Counted from the stretch's first letter, positions 8,238 to 16,988 are shown. The stretch is DNA of 64,000 nt from Ketobacter sp. (GCF_003671495.1 NZ_RCHN01000023.1:62001-126000); one strand, 5' to 3'. Made by a program: numbers and translations. Notes: generated by a model not told the origin, from the letters alone.

Positions 8238-8450
8238 AAAAGGCACATGATGAAAACCGGAGGAATCCGGGTCGATGGCCACCTTCTCGTAATCAAAGCT
8301 GTCACCCCATTGGGCCGTGGAGGGGCCCACGAAAACGGAGCGGCCGGCGGTGGATTGGTATCCCGCCAGTTTCTGGCGAATGGATTCCACACTGGCGGTG
8401 CGTTGTTTCTGGGGATTGCGGTTGTCGGTTTTGCCAAAAAGCCATTTCAT
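8229..8450 (-). CDS. Small hypothetical protein
   Basis: The predicted product has 73 residues and begins MKWLFGKTDNRNPQ. The ATG at 8450 has a GGAG ribosome site 8 bases upstream; the longer frame up to 8525 has no such support. The middle of the protein (SVESIRQKLAGYQSTAGRSV) could form a short helix. There is no signal peptide, membrane segment or Cys motif, and I do not recognise a family. The last codons overlap the second copy of a 15-base direct repeat, so the C-terminus may be recently altered. It is leftward and isolated. Confidence 0.5.
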   Translation of the reverse strand: MKWLFGKTDNRNPQKQRTASVESIRQKLAGYQSTAGRSVFVGPSTAQWGDSFDYEKVAIDPDSSGFHHVPFHC

Positions 8451-8721
8451 GGTGGTGCTCCGGTGCGGTTGTGGTCTGTTGTTTTGGTGTGGACACAGTG
8501 TCCCAAAGTGCAGGAAATTGCCCAATTGAATAGTCAGCCAAAAAAATGAGACTTAGTTCACGTCAGTTTTGTGAGCCAGCCCAAACAGCCTTCGTAACGC
8601 ATTGAAAATTGGGAATATGCTGTTTCTGTGATGAGAGTAGAGAAGCGAAGCAAGCAGAGCGGTGAGTGATGACAGGGTGATCCGGGCCTGGCCCGGGATC
8701 ACCCGCTTGGACGGTGGGAAA

Positions 8722-9294
8722 TTACTTGCCCTGCAGCTTTTCAGCCTCCAGCACGGACACTTTCACCCCAATCACCAGTACCCCGATAGTGGAGTCGTTG
8801 TACTCCATGGGGACGGAAATCTGCACGGCGTTGGCCTGGGTGCTCTCGTCGTATTCCACCGGGCCGATAAAAATCTGCCCCTTGCCGTCCTGGAAGCTGG
8901 CGGTGAACTTTTCCTCGTCCCCCTGCCAAAAGTCGCTGGTGGCGGGATAAGCGGCCACATTGGCCCCCTGTTCGTCGGTGAGAAACGCCTCGCTGTACAC
9001 ATCGGCCTGTTGGATGATGATGTTTTTCAGGAAGTTACCCGCTTTGTTCTCCTGCAGTTCCTTGATCAGGGGGGAGGTGCCGGCGCGCCATTCGGCGTCG
9101 ATCTGCTTGATTTCATCCAGGCTGCGCCCCATCCGGTTCTGGTCCCGGATGGCTTCCAGCAACATGCCGTTTTTGGTGAGGAATTTCAGGCCCTCGATGC
9201 GGGGCGCCAGAATTTCCGCCAGTTCCTCCTGGCTCATTTCGGCATAGGTGACGGGCGACAGAATCAGTAAAACGATGAGCAGCAATCGGGTCAT
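8722..9294 (-). CDS. Periplasmic PDC/Cache-like sensor-domain protein
   Basis: The protein has 190 residues. A clear signal peptide (MTRLLLIVLLILSPVTYA) is followed by a soluble domain. The pattern DVYSEAFLTDEQGANVAAYPATSDFWQGDEEKF, then IFIGPVEYDE and IGVLVIGVKV, resembles the ligand-binding PDC/Cache fold normally found outside the membrane in chemoreceptors and kinases. Here it stands alone, with no membrane anchor or output domain, so it may work as a binding protein for an unlinked sensor. AAGGAAGGA precedes the start. It is leftward and monocistronic. The fold assignment is by pattern; the ligand is unknown. Confidence 0.7.
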   Translation of the reverse strand: MTRLLLIVLLILSPVTYAEMSQEELAEILAPRIEGLKFLTKNGMLLEAIRDQNRMGRSLDEIKQIDAEWRAGTSPLIKELQENKAGNFLKNIIIQQADVYSEAFLTDEQGANVAAYPATSDFWQGDEEKFTASFQDGKGQIFIGPVEYDESTQANAVQISVPMEYNDSTIGVLVIGVKVSVLEAEKLQGK

Positions 9295-9396
9295 GGTGTG
9301 TCCTTCCTTGGTGGTTAATTGGGTGGTTGAATTCCTGAGGGTCTGTCTTTAAGCGTAGTCCATGCCGGGCCGCTCGACACTATTACCGGTGCCGGC

Positions 9397-10407
9397 TTAT
9401 TGGCGGTGCAGGCTGCGGTATTTGGCCGGGGTCAGTTGTGACCAGCGCTGGAAGGCGTGGATAAAGGCCGCCGCCTCGGTGTACCCCAACTGCTGGGCAA
9501 TGGCGTCAATGGAGAGAGTGGAGTGCAACAGCAGCTGGCGCGCCTTGTCAAAACGGACCTCGTCCAACAGGGTGCGAAACGACAGGCCGGCGGCGCTGAG
9601 CTTGCGGCGAAAACTGCGTTCTGCCATGCCGAAGGTGGCGGCCACCTCCTGAATCGAGGGGTAATGCTCCACAAACAGCTGCAGGTAGTCCCGCACTTCT
9701 TCGGCGATGGAAAGGGTGCTGCTGTCCAGGGTCATCAGCAGGCTGTCACACTGTTTCTGGTAAAGGCTGAACGCCATCCGGTTGCCAGCGGGAAACGGGG
9801 TTGCCAGGTACTCGGTGAGAATGCCGATGTCCACCGCGTCGCTGCCGAATTCAACCGGGCAGCCAAAGCGTTCCTCATAAGGCCGGATGTCGTCCGGCTT
9901 GGCATAAGGCAGGCGCACGTAACTGGGGTTGAAATTCACCCCGATGCTTTTCTGCAAATCGTTGATCAGCTGGAAGGTGCCGGACACATCCCGGTCGATC
10001 AGAAAACGGTGGCAGATGCGGGGCAGGGGTGCGGGCTTCAGGCGCAGTCTGGATTCCTGCTCCCCCGCTTCGAATTGCAGCTCGCCGAACAGGTAAGTGA
10101 GGGCCTGATAGTGTACGCCGGTATTGAAGGCTTCCCAGGCGTTGTTGCAGGTCATCAGTAACATGATCAGTGGGCCATAACCCGCCAGGCTCATACTCTG
10201 GCCGATCTTCAAACCCACCAGTGGGTCCGGCACACTGGGCAATACATCGCAATACACCCGCAGCTCCAGGGCGCGCTCGATGAAGCCGTCCGGGGACAGG
10301 TTGTGCACGTTGAGCCCGTAGCGTTGTTCCAGCCCGGACAGGTCGCCGCCCTGGGCTTCCAGGGCCTGCAGCGTGTAAATGAAACCGAGAATGGCGCGTT
10401 TGCTCAT
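9397..10407 (-). CDS. AraC-family regulator (arabinose-binding-domain-like N-terminus)
   Basis: The protein has 336 residues. The C-terminal 90 residues hold the two AraC helix-turn-helix motifs (IQEVAATFGMAERSFRRKLSAAGLSFRTLLDEVRFDKAR and LSIDAIAQQLGYTEAAAFIHAFQRWSQLTPAKYR). The N-terminal 200 residues match the ligand domain found in OruR/ArgR-like AraC proteins, which often control lipid, sterol or aromatic catabolic genes. It diverges from the flavin monooxygenase at 10685 across a 277-base promoter region, so that gene is the likely regulated target. The inducer may be a ketone or lipid substrate, by inference only. Confidence 0.9.
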   Translation of the reverse strand: MSKRAILGFIYTLQALEAQGGDLSGLEQRYGLNVHNLSPDGFIERALELRVYCDVLPSVPDPLVGLKIGQSMSLAGYGPLIMLLMTCNNAWEAFNTGVHYQALTYLFGELQFEAGEQESRLRLKPAPLPRICHRFLIDRDVSGTFQLINDLQKSIGVNFNPSYVRLPYAKPDDIRPYEERFGCPVEFGSDAVDIGILTEYLATPFPAGNRMAFSLYQKQCDSLLMTLDSSTLSIAEEVRDYLQLFVEHYPSIQEVAATFGMAERSFRRKLSAAGLSFRTLLDEVRFDKARQLLLHSTLSIDAIAQQLGYTEAAAFIHAFQRWSQLTPAKYRSLHRQ

Positions 10408-10684
10408 GGCGGGTTTTGGCTGGGTTGTTGGAGCCTTCGGGGAGGGTGGCCGTAATCATCAATTCTGCGCACTTAACCTCAATCCGTCAATGCACGGATT
10501 GATTGTTTTGTGATCAACCGTTCCATTGATTTATGTCAAATAATGGCCCGTTTTCCATGGCATTGGCCGAAACTATCAATTCAAGAGGGGTTTACATCCT
10601 GTTCACCCTCCTCTGGCCAGGTCTATAGTGCTGGCATGGCTATCCCAGAAACGCCATTCCATAACAAGACCACAGAGGTGAAGC

Positions 10685-12214
10685 ATGACCAGTCGGGCCC
10701 CCATTGAACCCAATACCCAGCAGGTGGATGTCGTTATAGCCGGTGCCGGCTTTGGCGGACTCTGCATGGCAATCCAGCTGCAAGCCGCCGGCAATGAAAA
10801 CTTCGTAATCCTGGAGAAAGGCCCGGATGTGGGGGGCACCTGGCGTGACAACAGTTACCCCGGCTGTGCCTGCGATGTGCAGTCCCATATGTATTCCTAT
10901 TCCTTTGCCCCCAAGCATGACTGGTCGAAGCGCTATGCACCCTGGAACGAGATCCAGCAGTACATTCTGGACACCACGGAGCAATTCGGGATTCGCCCCT
11001 TCTGCCGCTTCGGGGTGGAGGTGAACTCCGCGGTGTTCGATGAGAAATCCGGCACCTGGTCCGTGGGCACCGCCAACGGGGACACGTATATCTGCAATCA
11101 TTTCGTGTTGGCCTCGGGCCCATTGCACGTGCCGCAGATTCCCAACATCAAGGGGCTGGATAGTTTCAAAGGCAAGCTGTTCCACTCGGCCCAGTGGGAT
11201 CACGACTACGACCTGAGCGGCAAGAATGTGGTGTCCATCGGCACCGGCGGCAGTGCCATTCAATACTGCCCGGAAATCGCACCGCAGGTGAAGCAACTGA
11301 CGGTGCTGCAGCGCTCCCCGGCCTGGGTCATTCCGCGGGATGAGCGCCAGTATCTGGAGCTGGAAAAATCCCTGTTCAAGCATGTGCCCCTGGCCCGCCT
11401 GCTGCACCGTTACCGACTCTACTGGACCAATGAATCCAGGGTCTGGCCGATCTTCAATCCCCTGCTGGCCAAGACCTTGAGCAATCTGGCCAAGGCTTTC
11501 ATCAAGTTGCAGGTGAAGGATCCCGCCGTGGCCAAAAAGCTGACGCCGGATTACGTGCTGGGCTGTAAGCGTGTGCTGATCTCCAACAAGTATTTCCCCA
11601 TGTTCAATCGCGATAATGTGGAGCTGGTGACCGAAGGCATCCGTGAGATCAAAGCGCACAGCGTGGTGACCGCCGACGGGAAAGAACGGCCGGCGGACTG
11701 CATCATTCTGGGCACCGGATTCATCACCGATCCGCGCATTTACATGAAGAATTTCCCGGTGGTGGGGCTGGGGGGGCGCAGCCTGGGCGAAGACTGGAAA
11801 GAAAACGTAGAGTGCTATTACGGCACCGCGGCCTCCGGTTATCCCAACCTGTGGCAGTTGGTGGGGCCGAACTCCGGCCTGGGCCACAACTCCATTATTT
11901 TCATGATCGAAGCCCAGGTGCATTACATTCTGGAAAGCATGAAGCTGCTGCAGAAAAAAGGCGCGGATTACATGGATGTGAAACCCGGCGTACAGACCCG
12001 CTTTAACGATGCACTGCAGGACAAAATCAAAAACACCGTGTGGGGGACAGGATGTCAGAGCTGGTATCAGGATGCCGGTGGCCGTAACTTTGCGATCTGG
12101 CCCAAGTCCACCTGGAAATTCTGGTTGGAAACCTATCGGGTGAAGGCCAGGGATTACCGATTCTATGCACGCCAAACCGTGCCGCAAACCAGCAAGGCCA
12201 GTACTGCAGCCTGA
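10685..12214 (+). CDS. Flavin-containing Baeyer-Villiger-type monooxygenase
   Basis: The protein has 509 residues. The first Rossmann motif VVIAGAGFGGLCMA (residues about 16-29) binds FAD; VVSIGTGGSAIQ (about 182-193) binds NADPH. Between them FKGKLFHSAQW fits the Baeyer-Villiger fingerprint FxGxxxHxxxW. GGTWRDNSYPGCACDVQS is typical of class I BVMO/FMO enzymes. These insert oxygen next to a carbonyl, or oxygenate S/N atoms, using NADPH and O2. A plausible -10 (TATAGT, 10624) lies upstream, as does a divergent AraC regulator. Downstream is a lipoprotein hydrolase that could cleave an ester product, but the 209-base gap makes co-transcription uncertain. Confidence 0.92.
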   Translation: MTSRAPIEPNTQQVDVVIAGAGFGGLCMAIQLQAAGNENFVILEKGPDVGGTWRDNSYPGCACDVQSHMYSYSFAPKHDWSKRYAPWNEIQQYILDTTEQFGIRPFCRFGVEVNSAVFDEKSGTWSVGTANGDTYICNHFVLASGPLHVPQIPNIKGLDSFKGKLFHSAQWDHDYDLSGKNVVSIGTGGSAIQYCPEIAPQVKQLTVLQRSPAWVIPRDERQYLELEKSLFKHVPLARLLHRYRLYWTNESRVWPIFNPLLAKTLSNLAKAFIKLQVKDPAVAKKLTPDYVLGCKRVLISNKYFPMFNRDNVELVTEGIREIKAHSVVTADGKERPADCIILGTGFITDPRIYMKNFPVVGLGGRSLGEDWKENVECYYGTAASGYPNLWQLVGPNSGLGHNSIIFMIEAQVHYILESMKLLQKKGADYMDVKPGVQTRFNDALQDKIKNTVWGTGCQSWYQDAGGRNFAIWPKSTWKFWLETYRVKARDYRFYARQTVPQTSKASTAA

Positions 12215-12423
12215 GTCTGAATGCAATCGGCGCACCGCTATCTCCGGGTCGTGTGTGCGCCGCTTCGTGGCCACATATCACCATTGATAATTTGATCAAT
12301 GACAAGCAGTTACAATTATTCACCCTGCACTACACAATATCCCTATAGTATCCTATGGCAAAACACCGTCTGCGGATTCGAAACTAAAGCTCAAACAAGA
12401 AAGCAAAAAATAATAAATCGGGG

Positions 12424-14559
12424 ATGATCATGTTGTTGAGTAAAGGGACTGCAACCAGACTGCGGCTGGCTGCTTTGATTGTGTTGGGAACCAGTGTTTT
12501 GGGGGCCATGAGCGGATGCAAGTCCACCAGCTCAAGCAATGTAGAAATGAAGCTGAACGTGGCCGGTGCAGACACCGCCCTCGACAGTGCCACCACCAAC
12601 TCCCCCACTGCAGGGAATTTTTACACCAACGGGTTTCCCACGGATCTGCGTCGCAACGCCGATGGCAGCATCAACATCAATGATTTTCCCCGGCGCTTTC
12701 ATTTCCTGACCAACACCTACGTCAACGGCATCAAAAAGTACATCAACATCGGTGGTTTCCACACCGTCTCGCCCATCTACATTCCGTTCACCGGCGCGCT
12801 GGATGTGGCGGCCCTGCCGCAATGGGATCTGGATTATACCCAGGCGGATTCGCCCATTCAGGTGGTGGATGTGGATCCGGATTCTGCCGAGTATGGCCGT
12901 CGTTTTCCTCTGACGGTGACCATGACGGAAAAAGCCGATTCCTATCGTCCGGTGAACCTGTTGCAGATCATTCCCACCCTCGGCATTAACCTGCGCCCCA
13001 ATACCACCTACGCCGCCATTGTCACCGATCAGGTGCCGTTGCCGGAGGGCAATGCCCTGCAGCAGAATCCGCAGTTGGCGGGCTTGCTGGACCCGGCTCA
13101 GGCCGATACGCCGCTCTCGTCACAGGCGCTTGCCGTGTATGCCCCGTTGCGGGATTACCTGCTGCAACAGGGTATGGCGGCCTCCAGCGTCATCGGTGCG
13201 ACAGTATGGACCACCGGGGATCCCACCGTGAAAATTCGGCAGGGAGCGGAATACGCAGCCTCCATGCCGCTGGCCCCCACCACACCCCTGCAACCGTTGG
13301 AAGACTATCCCGAATACTGTGTGCTGGAAGGCTATGTGGACGTACCCGGATTCCAGCGGGGTGTCCTGCCCTATGTGTTGACCGGTGGTCAGGTGGAATG
13401 GGATGACGAGGGCCACCCCATTCAGCAGTACACCCGCAGCGCCAAGTTTGTGGTGACCATTCCCAAACACCAGCCCATGCCGGCGGCCGGGTTCCCGGTG
13501 TTGTTCTATCATCATGGCGCCGGTGGTAATGCCGATCAGGTGTTCACCCGGGGTAAATACCTGCGCACTGCCATCGATATCGTCGTGCCGTATAAAGTGC
13601 TGGAGCGCGGCGCCGGGCCATCGCAGGTGGCGGCCCAGCGTGGTTGGGCCAGCACCGGCTTTGCCGGCCACACCTCCCTGGATCACCTGGGTCTGGTGTT
13701 GGGGTATGGCATGTTCGGCTACAACGTCTTCAACCCGGTGGCGCTGTACAACAATTACTACCAGATTGCGTGGGAGCGCACCTACTTCCGCCGCGTCATG
13801 AATCAACTGGAAATCGATCCCGCCCTGTGCCCGGAGGCGGACACCGGGGGGGGCACCACGTTACGGGTCGATCCGGACATGCAGATGCTGATGGGGCAGA
13901 GTATGGGCAACTGGACCTCCAGCCTGCAACTGGCGGCGGACCCCGACCCGTTCGAAGGCATTCTGTTCACCGGCATGGCCGGCACCTGGATCAAACTGTT
14001 CACCAACAGCAGCACGTTCCGTACGGCCATGTCCGCCGGTGTGGTCAATCTGCTGCCGGGGCAAAAACTGGATGATGCCCATCCCTTCCTGATGCTGATG
14101 GAATGGTTGATGGGGGGCGCGGATGTGGTGCCCCATATGGACACTATTCTGCGTTATCCGTTGAAAGAAGCGCCCCATGTGCTGGCCATCTCCGGCATTG
14201 ATGATGGCGGCAGCGGCGAACCTGTGCAGCGTACCCACATGCTGGCGGTGGGTGAGGATCTGGCGGGCCCGGACCTGGGTGACACCTACGACACCACCCT
14301 CTTCCCCCATCTGGAAATCGGTGGTGCGCAGCAGTTGCCCTATCCGGTGGTGAACAATGTGGAGGTGCCGGGCCAGGGCCCCCGCACCGCAGTGATTGTG
14401 CGCTATGAAAACGATGTGCGGCCGGACCACAACGGCCACCACGTCACCTTCGACCTGGAAGCCACCAAGCATCAGTACGGTTGTTTCATGGAGCACCTGG
14501 CCCAGGGCCGGGCGCCAGTGGTGGGTGAGGGTTGGCTGCAGGGCGGCCCCTGCCTTTAA
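12424..14559 (+). CDS. Large lipoprotein alpha/beta-hydrolase (esterase/lipase-like)
   Basis: The protein has 711 residues. A signal peptide ends in the lipobox MSGC, so it is probably lipidated and sent to the outer membrane. ATG 12430 is an equally possible start. Residues 30-340 form a beta-rich N-terminal region; from about 345 an alpha/beta-hydrolase core follows, with HHGAGG as oxyanion loop and nucleophile Ser493 in GQSMG. A long insert between these motifs is typical of large extracellular lipases or lysophospholipases such as VolA, but the identity to any named enzyme is unclear. The C-terminal DHNGHHVTF stretch could supply the catalytic His. Substrate is unknown. It follows the monooxygenase. 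Confidence 0.78.
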   Translation: MIMLLSKGTATRLRLAALIVLGTSVLGAMSGCKSTSSSNVEMKLNVAGADTALDSATTNSPTAGNFYTNGFPTDLRRNADGSININDFPRRFHFLTNTYVNGIKKYINIGGFHTVSPIYIPFTGALDVAALPQWDLDYTQADSPIQVVDVDPDSAEYGRRFPLTVTMTEKADSYRPVNLLQIIPTLGINLRPNTTYAAIVTDQVPLPEGNALQQNPQLAGLLDPAQADTPLSSQALAVYAPLRDYLLQQGMAASSVIGATVWTTGDPTVKIRQGAEYAASMPLAPTTPLQPLEDYPEYCVLEGYVDVPGFQRGVLPYVLTGGQVEWDDEGHPIQQYTRSAKFVVTIPKHQPMPAAGFPVLFYHHGAGGNADQVFTRGKYLRTAIDIVVPYKVLERGAGPSQVAAQRGWASTGFAGHTSLDHLGLVLGYGMFGYNVFNPVALYNNYYQIAWERTYFRRVMNQLEIDPALCPEADTGGGTTLRVDPDMQMLMGQSMGNWTSSLQLAADPDPFEGILFTGMAGTWIKLFTNSSTFRTAMSAGVVNLLPGQKLDDAHPFLMLMEWLMGGADVVPHMDTILRYPLKEAPHVLAISGIDDGGSGEPVQRTHMLAVGEDLAGPDLGDTYDTTLFPHLEIGGAQQLPYPVVNNVEVPGQGPRTAVIVRYENDVRPDHNGHHVTFDLEATKHQYGCFMEHLAQGRAPVVGEGWLQGGPCL

Positions 14560-14597
14560 GCTGGCTGTTGTCTTTAAGGCATCAGTCCCATCCCATG

Positions 14598-14628
14598 GGT
14601 TGAGTCGCATTTGCCATGCGGCTCAACC
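14598..14628. terminator. Strong hairpin between convergent genes
   Basis: GGTTGAGTCGCA and TGCGGCTCAACC form a 12-bp stem with one G-T wobble and a 7-base loop. It lies between the convergent lipoprotein hydrolase and the small membrane protein gene. There is no T-run, so it may block transcription from both sides without being a classical terminator. Confidence 0.5.
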
Positions 14629-14641
14629 GAATTCCCGGGTT

Positions 14642-14974
14642 TCAGCTGCCCCAGGCCTGCCACTGTTCTGTCCAGAAGCCCAGCAGGTTAAGTTCCGCGT
14701 CGTCAAACATTGCCTGCCCGTCGATACCAAACAGGATGGGGTTCGTGACCAGGGCTGCAAAGATCAGCAGGGGCAAGAGCGTCAGCCATTTGAAGCGGTG
14801 CTTGATGGCGAAATACGTGGCGATCAAACAGAGTGGCGACAGAATCGCGCCCCAGACCCGAACTTCGTTCCCCCATTTCATGCTCCAGAATGCGTTGCCG
14901 TACAGGGCGTAGTAAAGGGATTCAATCATCATGGGAGCCAGGGGCAAAAAGGATAGAAAGAATATCAGGGGCAT
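14642..14974 (-). CDS. Small hypothetical membrane protein
   Basis: The protein has 110 residues with three hydrophobic segments (about 1-22, 38-58 and 63-82) and a short acidic, Trp-rich tail (FDDAELNLLGFWTEQWQAWGS). The order MPLIFFLSFLPLAPMMIESLYYALYG suggests an uncleaved N-terminal helix. I do not recognise a family with certainty. It lies 29 bases downstream of the EamA transporter gene on the same strand and may be its last cistron, though no shared function is evident. Confidence 0.65.
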   Translation of the reverse strand: MPLIFFLSFLPLAPMMIESLYYALYGNAFWSMKWGNEVRVWGAILSPLCLIATYFAIKHRFKWLTLLPLLIFAALVTNPILFGIDGQAMFDDAELNLLGFWTEQWQAWGS

Positions 14975-15003
14975 AGATTTTGTTCCGCTCTAAAGAACCG
15001 CGT

Positions 15004-16032
15004 TCAAGCATGCTCATGCCGGTGATGGATGTCCGGGAAATGAGGGTGCTTATGGGTGATCTTAGGGTGGTGATGCTCATGGCTGTGAGGCTCCGTGCCA
15101 TCCCACTCAAATTCATGGACATGCCTGTGATGCTCGTCGTGTACATGAGAATGAGCGTGCGTCATTGGCTCATGGGTGTGGGTGTGAGCATGTTGCTCCG
15201 TCAAATGCAGCCACAAGCCAATGGCCATGGCGGCGAAACCCAGTAGAAAGAGCAGCCCAGGGGTCTCCCCAAGAATCATTAGGGAAAGTGTAGCACCTAC
15301 AAAAGGGGCGGATGAAAAATAAGCCCCGGTGCGTGCAGTGCCCAGGTGGCGTAAAGCCAGTACAAACAACACCAGGCTTAATCCGTAACCCAAAAAGCCC
15401 ACGATCATGGCGGGGGCCAGGGTCTCTGCAGAAGGCAGCTGGGCGCCTACCATCAGTGCCAGGGAAATATTGACCACGCCCGCCACCAGCCCTTTAATGC
15501 CGGCGATCTGATAGGGGTCACTGGCGGATACCTTGCGGGTCAGGTTGTTGTCCAATGCCCAACACAGGCAGGCGCCGACGATGGCGCAGATACCCAAAGC
15601 ACCACCAGATTCCGGGGCCTGCTCCCAGGACAGCAAAAGACTGCCCGCCACGATGCACACCATCCCCCAGAAGATACGACGATCAAAATTCTCCCGAAAC
15701 ACAAACCAGGCCAGCACAGCGGTCAGTACACCTTCCAGATTCAGGAGCAGTGATGCACTGGAGCCAGGGGTACTGGTCAATCCGTACATGAGCAGGGCGG
15801 GGCCGATTATGCCGCCCGCAACAATGGCACCACTGAACCATGGCAGGTCTTGGACGGTCAGGGGCTCCGGGTTCGCCGCCGCTGCGGATTGCGCCGATTT
15901 GCGCCAAACCATGACTATCGCCAGTCCTACGCCACTGCCCAGGTAGAGCAGTCCGGCCAGCATGAGTGGATGGGTGCTCCCAACCAGCACTTTGGCCAGG
16001 GGGGTGCTGACGCCAAACAGTGCGGCTGCCAA
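15004..16032 (-). CDS. EamA/DMT-family transporter with long His-rich C-terminal tail
   Basis: From TTG 16032 the protein has 342 residues and shows the ten-helix, two-repeat EamA plan (GVSTPLAKVLVG start; LNLEGVLTAVLAWFVFRE and FSSAPFVGATLSLMILGE mark the ends of each half). The last 60 residues carry more than 20 His in HxH and HHxH patterns, far beyond the usual metabolite exporters, which points to binding and probably export of a divalent metal such as Ni, Co or Zn. No ATG or GTG lies in frame upstream: codons before 16032 read LIKTGIAYAL, a typical first-helix start, preceded in frame by a stop. The start is thus uncertain. It follows the CsoR-like repressor gene. Confidence 0.85.
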   Translation of the reverse strand: MAAALFGVSTPLAKVLVGSTHPLMLAGLLYLGSGVGLAIVMVWRKSAQSAAAANPEPLTVQDLPWFSGAIVAGGIIGPALLMYGLTSTPGSSASLLLNLEGVLTAVLAWFVFRENFDRRIFWGMVCIVAGSLLLSWEQAPESGGALGICAIVGACLCWALDNNLTRKVSASDPYQIAGIKGLVAGVVNISLALMVGAQLPSAETLAPAMIVGFLGYGLSLVLFVLALRHLGTARTGAYFSSAPFVGATLSLMILGETPGLLFLLGFAAMAIGLWLHLTEQHAHTHTHEPMTHAHSHVHDEHHRHVHEFEWDGTEPHSHEHHHPKITHKHPHFPDIHHRHEHA

Positions 16033-16102
16033 CAGTGCGTATGCAATACCGGTTTTGATAAGCGAATCCTTGGTAACAGTGGCTTAGAAAATGGCTTCCA
16101 TA

Positions 16103-16138
16103 ATGGCTTAGAGGTACTTGATGGCTTAGAGGTACTTG
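16103..16138. repeat. Perfect 18-bp tandem duplication at the repressor-transporter junction
   Basis: ATGGCTTAGAGGTACTTG occurs twice head to tail, at 16103-16120 and 16121-16138. On the minus strand the unit encodes the last residues and stop of the CsoR-like protein, so the stop region has been copied. A third, partial copy of the GGCTTAGA part follows at 16081. It separates the repressor gene from the transporter gene. Confidence 0.85.
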
Positions 16139-16386
16139 GTGATTTCCTTGAACTGTTCTATCGCCTCTTCTGCCTGCGTTAAGACCGCGTCTTCCAGGCA
16201 ATGATCGATATGATCATGAACCAGGGTTTTCTTCGCGCTGGAGATGGCTTTTTCCACCGCCTGCAGCTGTTGTGCGATCTCCAGGCAGGAGCGTTCGGAC
16301 TCCAGCATGGAGATGATCTTCAACAAGTGCCCGTTGGCGCGTTTCAGGCGGGCAATGATTTGGGGGTGCGTTCGATGAGCAGACAT
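16126..16386 (-). CDS. Metal-sensing repressor of the CsoR/RcnR/DmeR family
   Basis: The protein has 86 residues, the normal length for this all-helical DUF156 family. Cys34, His59 and Cys63 reproduce the CsoR C-H-C spacing (25 and 4), and N-terminal His4, His7 and His20 are in positions used by RcnR/DmeR/InrS-type Ni/Co sensors. LKRANGHL is the family DNA-contact helix. Such repressors release a GC-tract operator when metal binds; one lies 12 bases upstream of this start. The downstream transporter has a His-rich tail and the divergent genes include a His-rich product and a HupE-like protein, which together favour Ni/Co (or Zn) over Cu. The metal is an inference. Confidence 0.9.
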   Translation of the reverse strand: MSAHRTHPQIIARLKRANGHLLKIISMLESERSCLEIAQQLQAVEKAISSAKKTLVHDHIDHCLEDAVLTQAEEAIEQFKEITKYL

Positions 16387-16397
16387 GGCTGAATTCT

Positions 16398-16414
16398 ATC
16401 CTCCCGGGGGGGAT
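16398..16414. promoter_or_regulatory. Putative operator for the CsoR/RcnR-type repressor
   Basis: The element ATCCTCCCGGGGGGGAT is a near-perfect inverted repeat, a G/C tract flanked by AT, the classical form bound by RcnR/CsoR-family proteins. It sits between the divergent repressor and the small His-rich gene, so it could control both directions. Confidence 0.65.
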
Positions 16415-16526
16415 GCTTCAATGTTTTGTTTCGGTGGTGTATCATGGGTTCCATTCACATGACCAAAGGCAATGCCGCATAGCCTGGTTTGCCCAGATAG
16501 ACCTGACTACAGAGGAACGTTGTTTC

Positions 16527-16910
16527 TTGAATCGGTTCGTGGATCGGAATGTCCGCACCAGTAAGCGCTTGATCGTAGGTTTGTTGATTCTCGGCCTGCT
16601 GGCGGTGTCCTGTGGCCGCGGATACTGGGTTATCGAGCAGTGCCTGCATGCCAGTCAGACGACGATGCATATGGATGCCGCTCACCAGGGCTATGTGGAC
16701 CATCACCATCATTCAGGTCTCGAATTACTGGATGAGGCGGATAGCGCTACCCACCAGCTGATTCATGTCATGGACAGCATCGAATACAGCGTACCGGTAT
16801 TGCTCGCAGAAGAAGATTTTCGTAGTCCCTTGAACGGCAGAGTGAGCGACCTCACACAGCACCCTCCTGATTTTATCCCTTTCAGACTGTATCGTCCTCC
16901 CAGAGCGTAA
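16527..16910 (+). CDS. Small His-rich exported or anchored protein in the metal locus
   Basis: I favour TTG 16527 (127 residues), because GAGGAACG is correctly spaced; the frame opens at 16413 but that ATG lies on the operator and lacks a ribosome site. A hydrophobic N-terminal segment (LIVGLLILGLLAVSCG) is either an anchor or a lipoprotein signal with a weak lipobox. The mature part contains MHMDAAHQGYVDHHHHSG, a compact cluster of Met and His suited to metal binding. It diverges from the CsoR-like repressor and starts the run towards the HupE-like gene. No named family is recognised; a periplasmic metal chaperone or sensor is plausible. Confidence 0.6.
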   Translation: MNRFVDRNVRTSKRLIVGLLILGLLAVSCGRGYWVIEQCLHASQTTMHMDAAHQGYVDHHHHSGLELLDEADSATHQLIHVMDSIEYSVPVLLAEEDFRSPLNGRVSDLTQHPPDFIPFRLYRPPRA

Positions 16911-16988
16911 AGCGCGATCATTGCGACCCGAACGGCTCCCGCTGGCGTGGCGGCCGTTCACACGTTCATTTTTTCTGTGGAGTTTACA

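Noticed and set aside
10640..12274. Antisense open frame opposite the monooxygenase
   Set aside because: The plus strand has both Rossmann motifs and the BVMO fingerprint; the antisense product matches nothing recognisable.
16081..16138. CRISPR-like repeat
   Set aside because: Only two exact copies without spacers; it is a simple tandem duplication.
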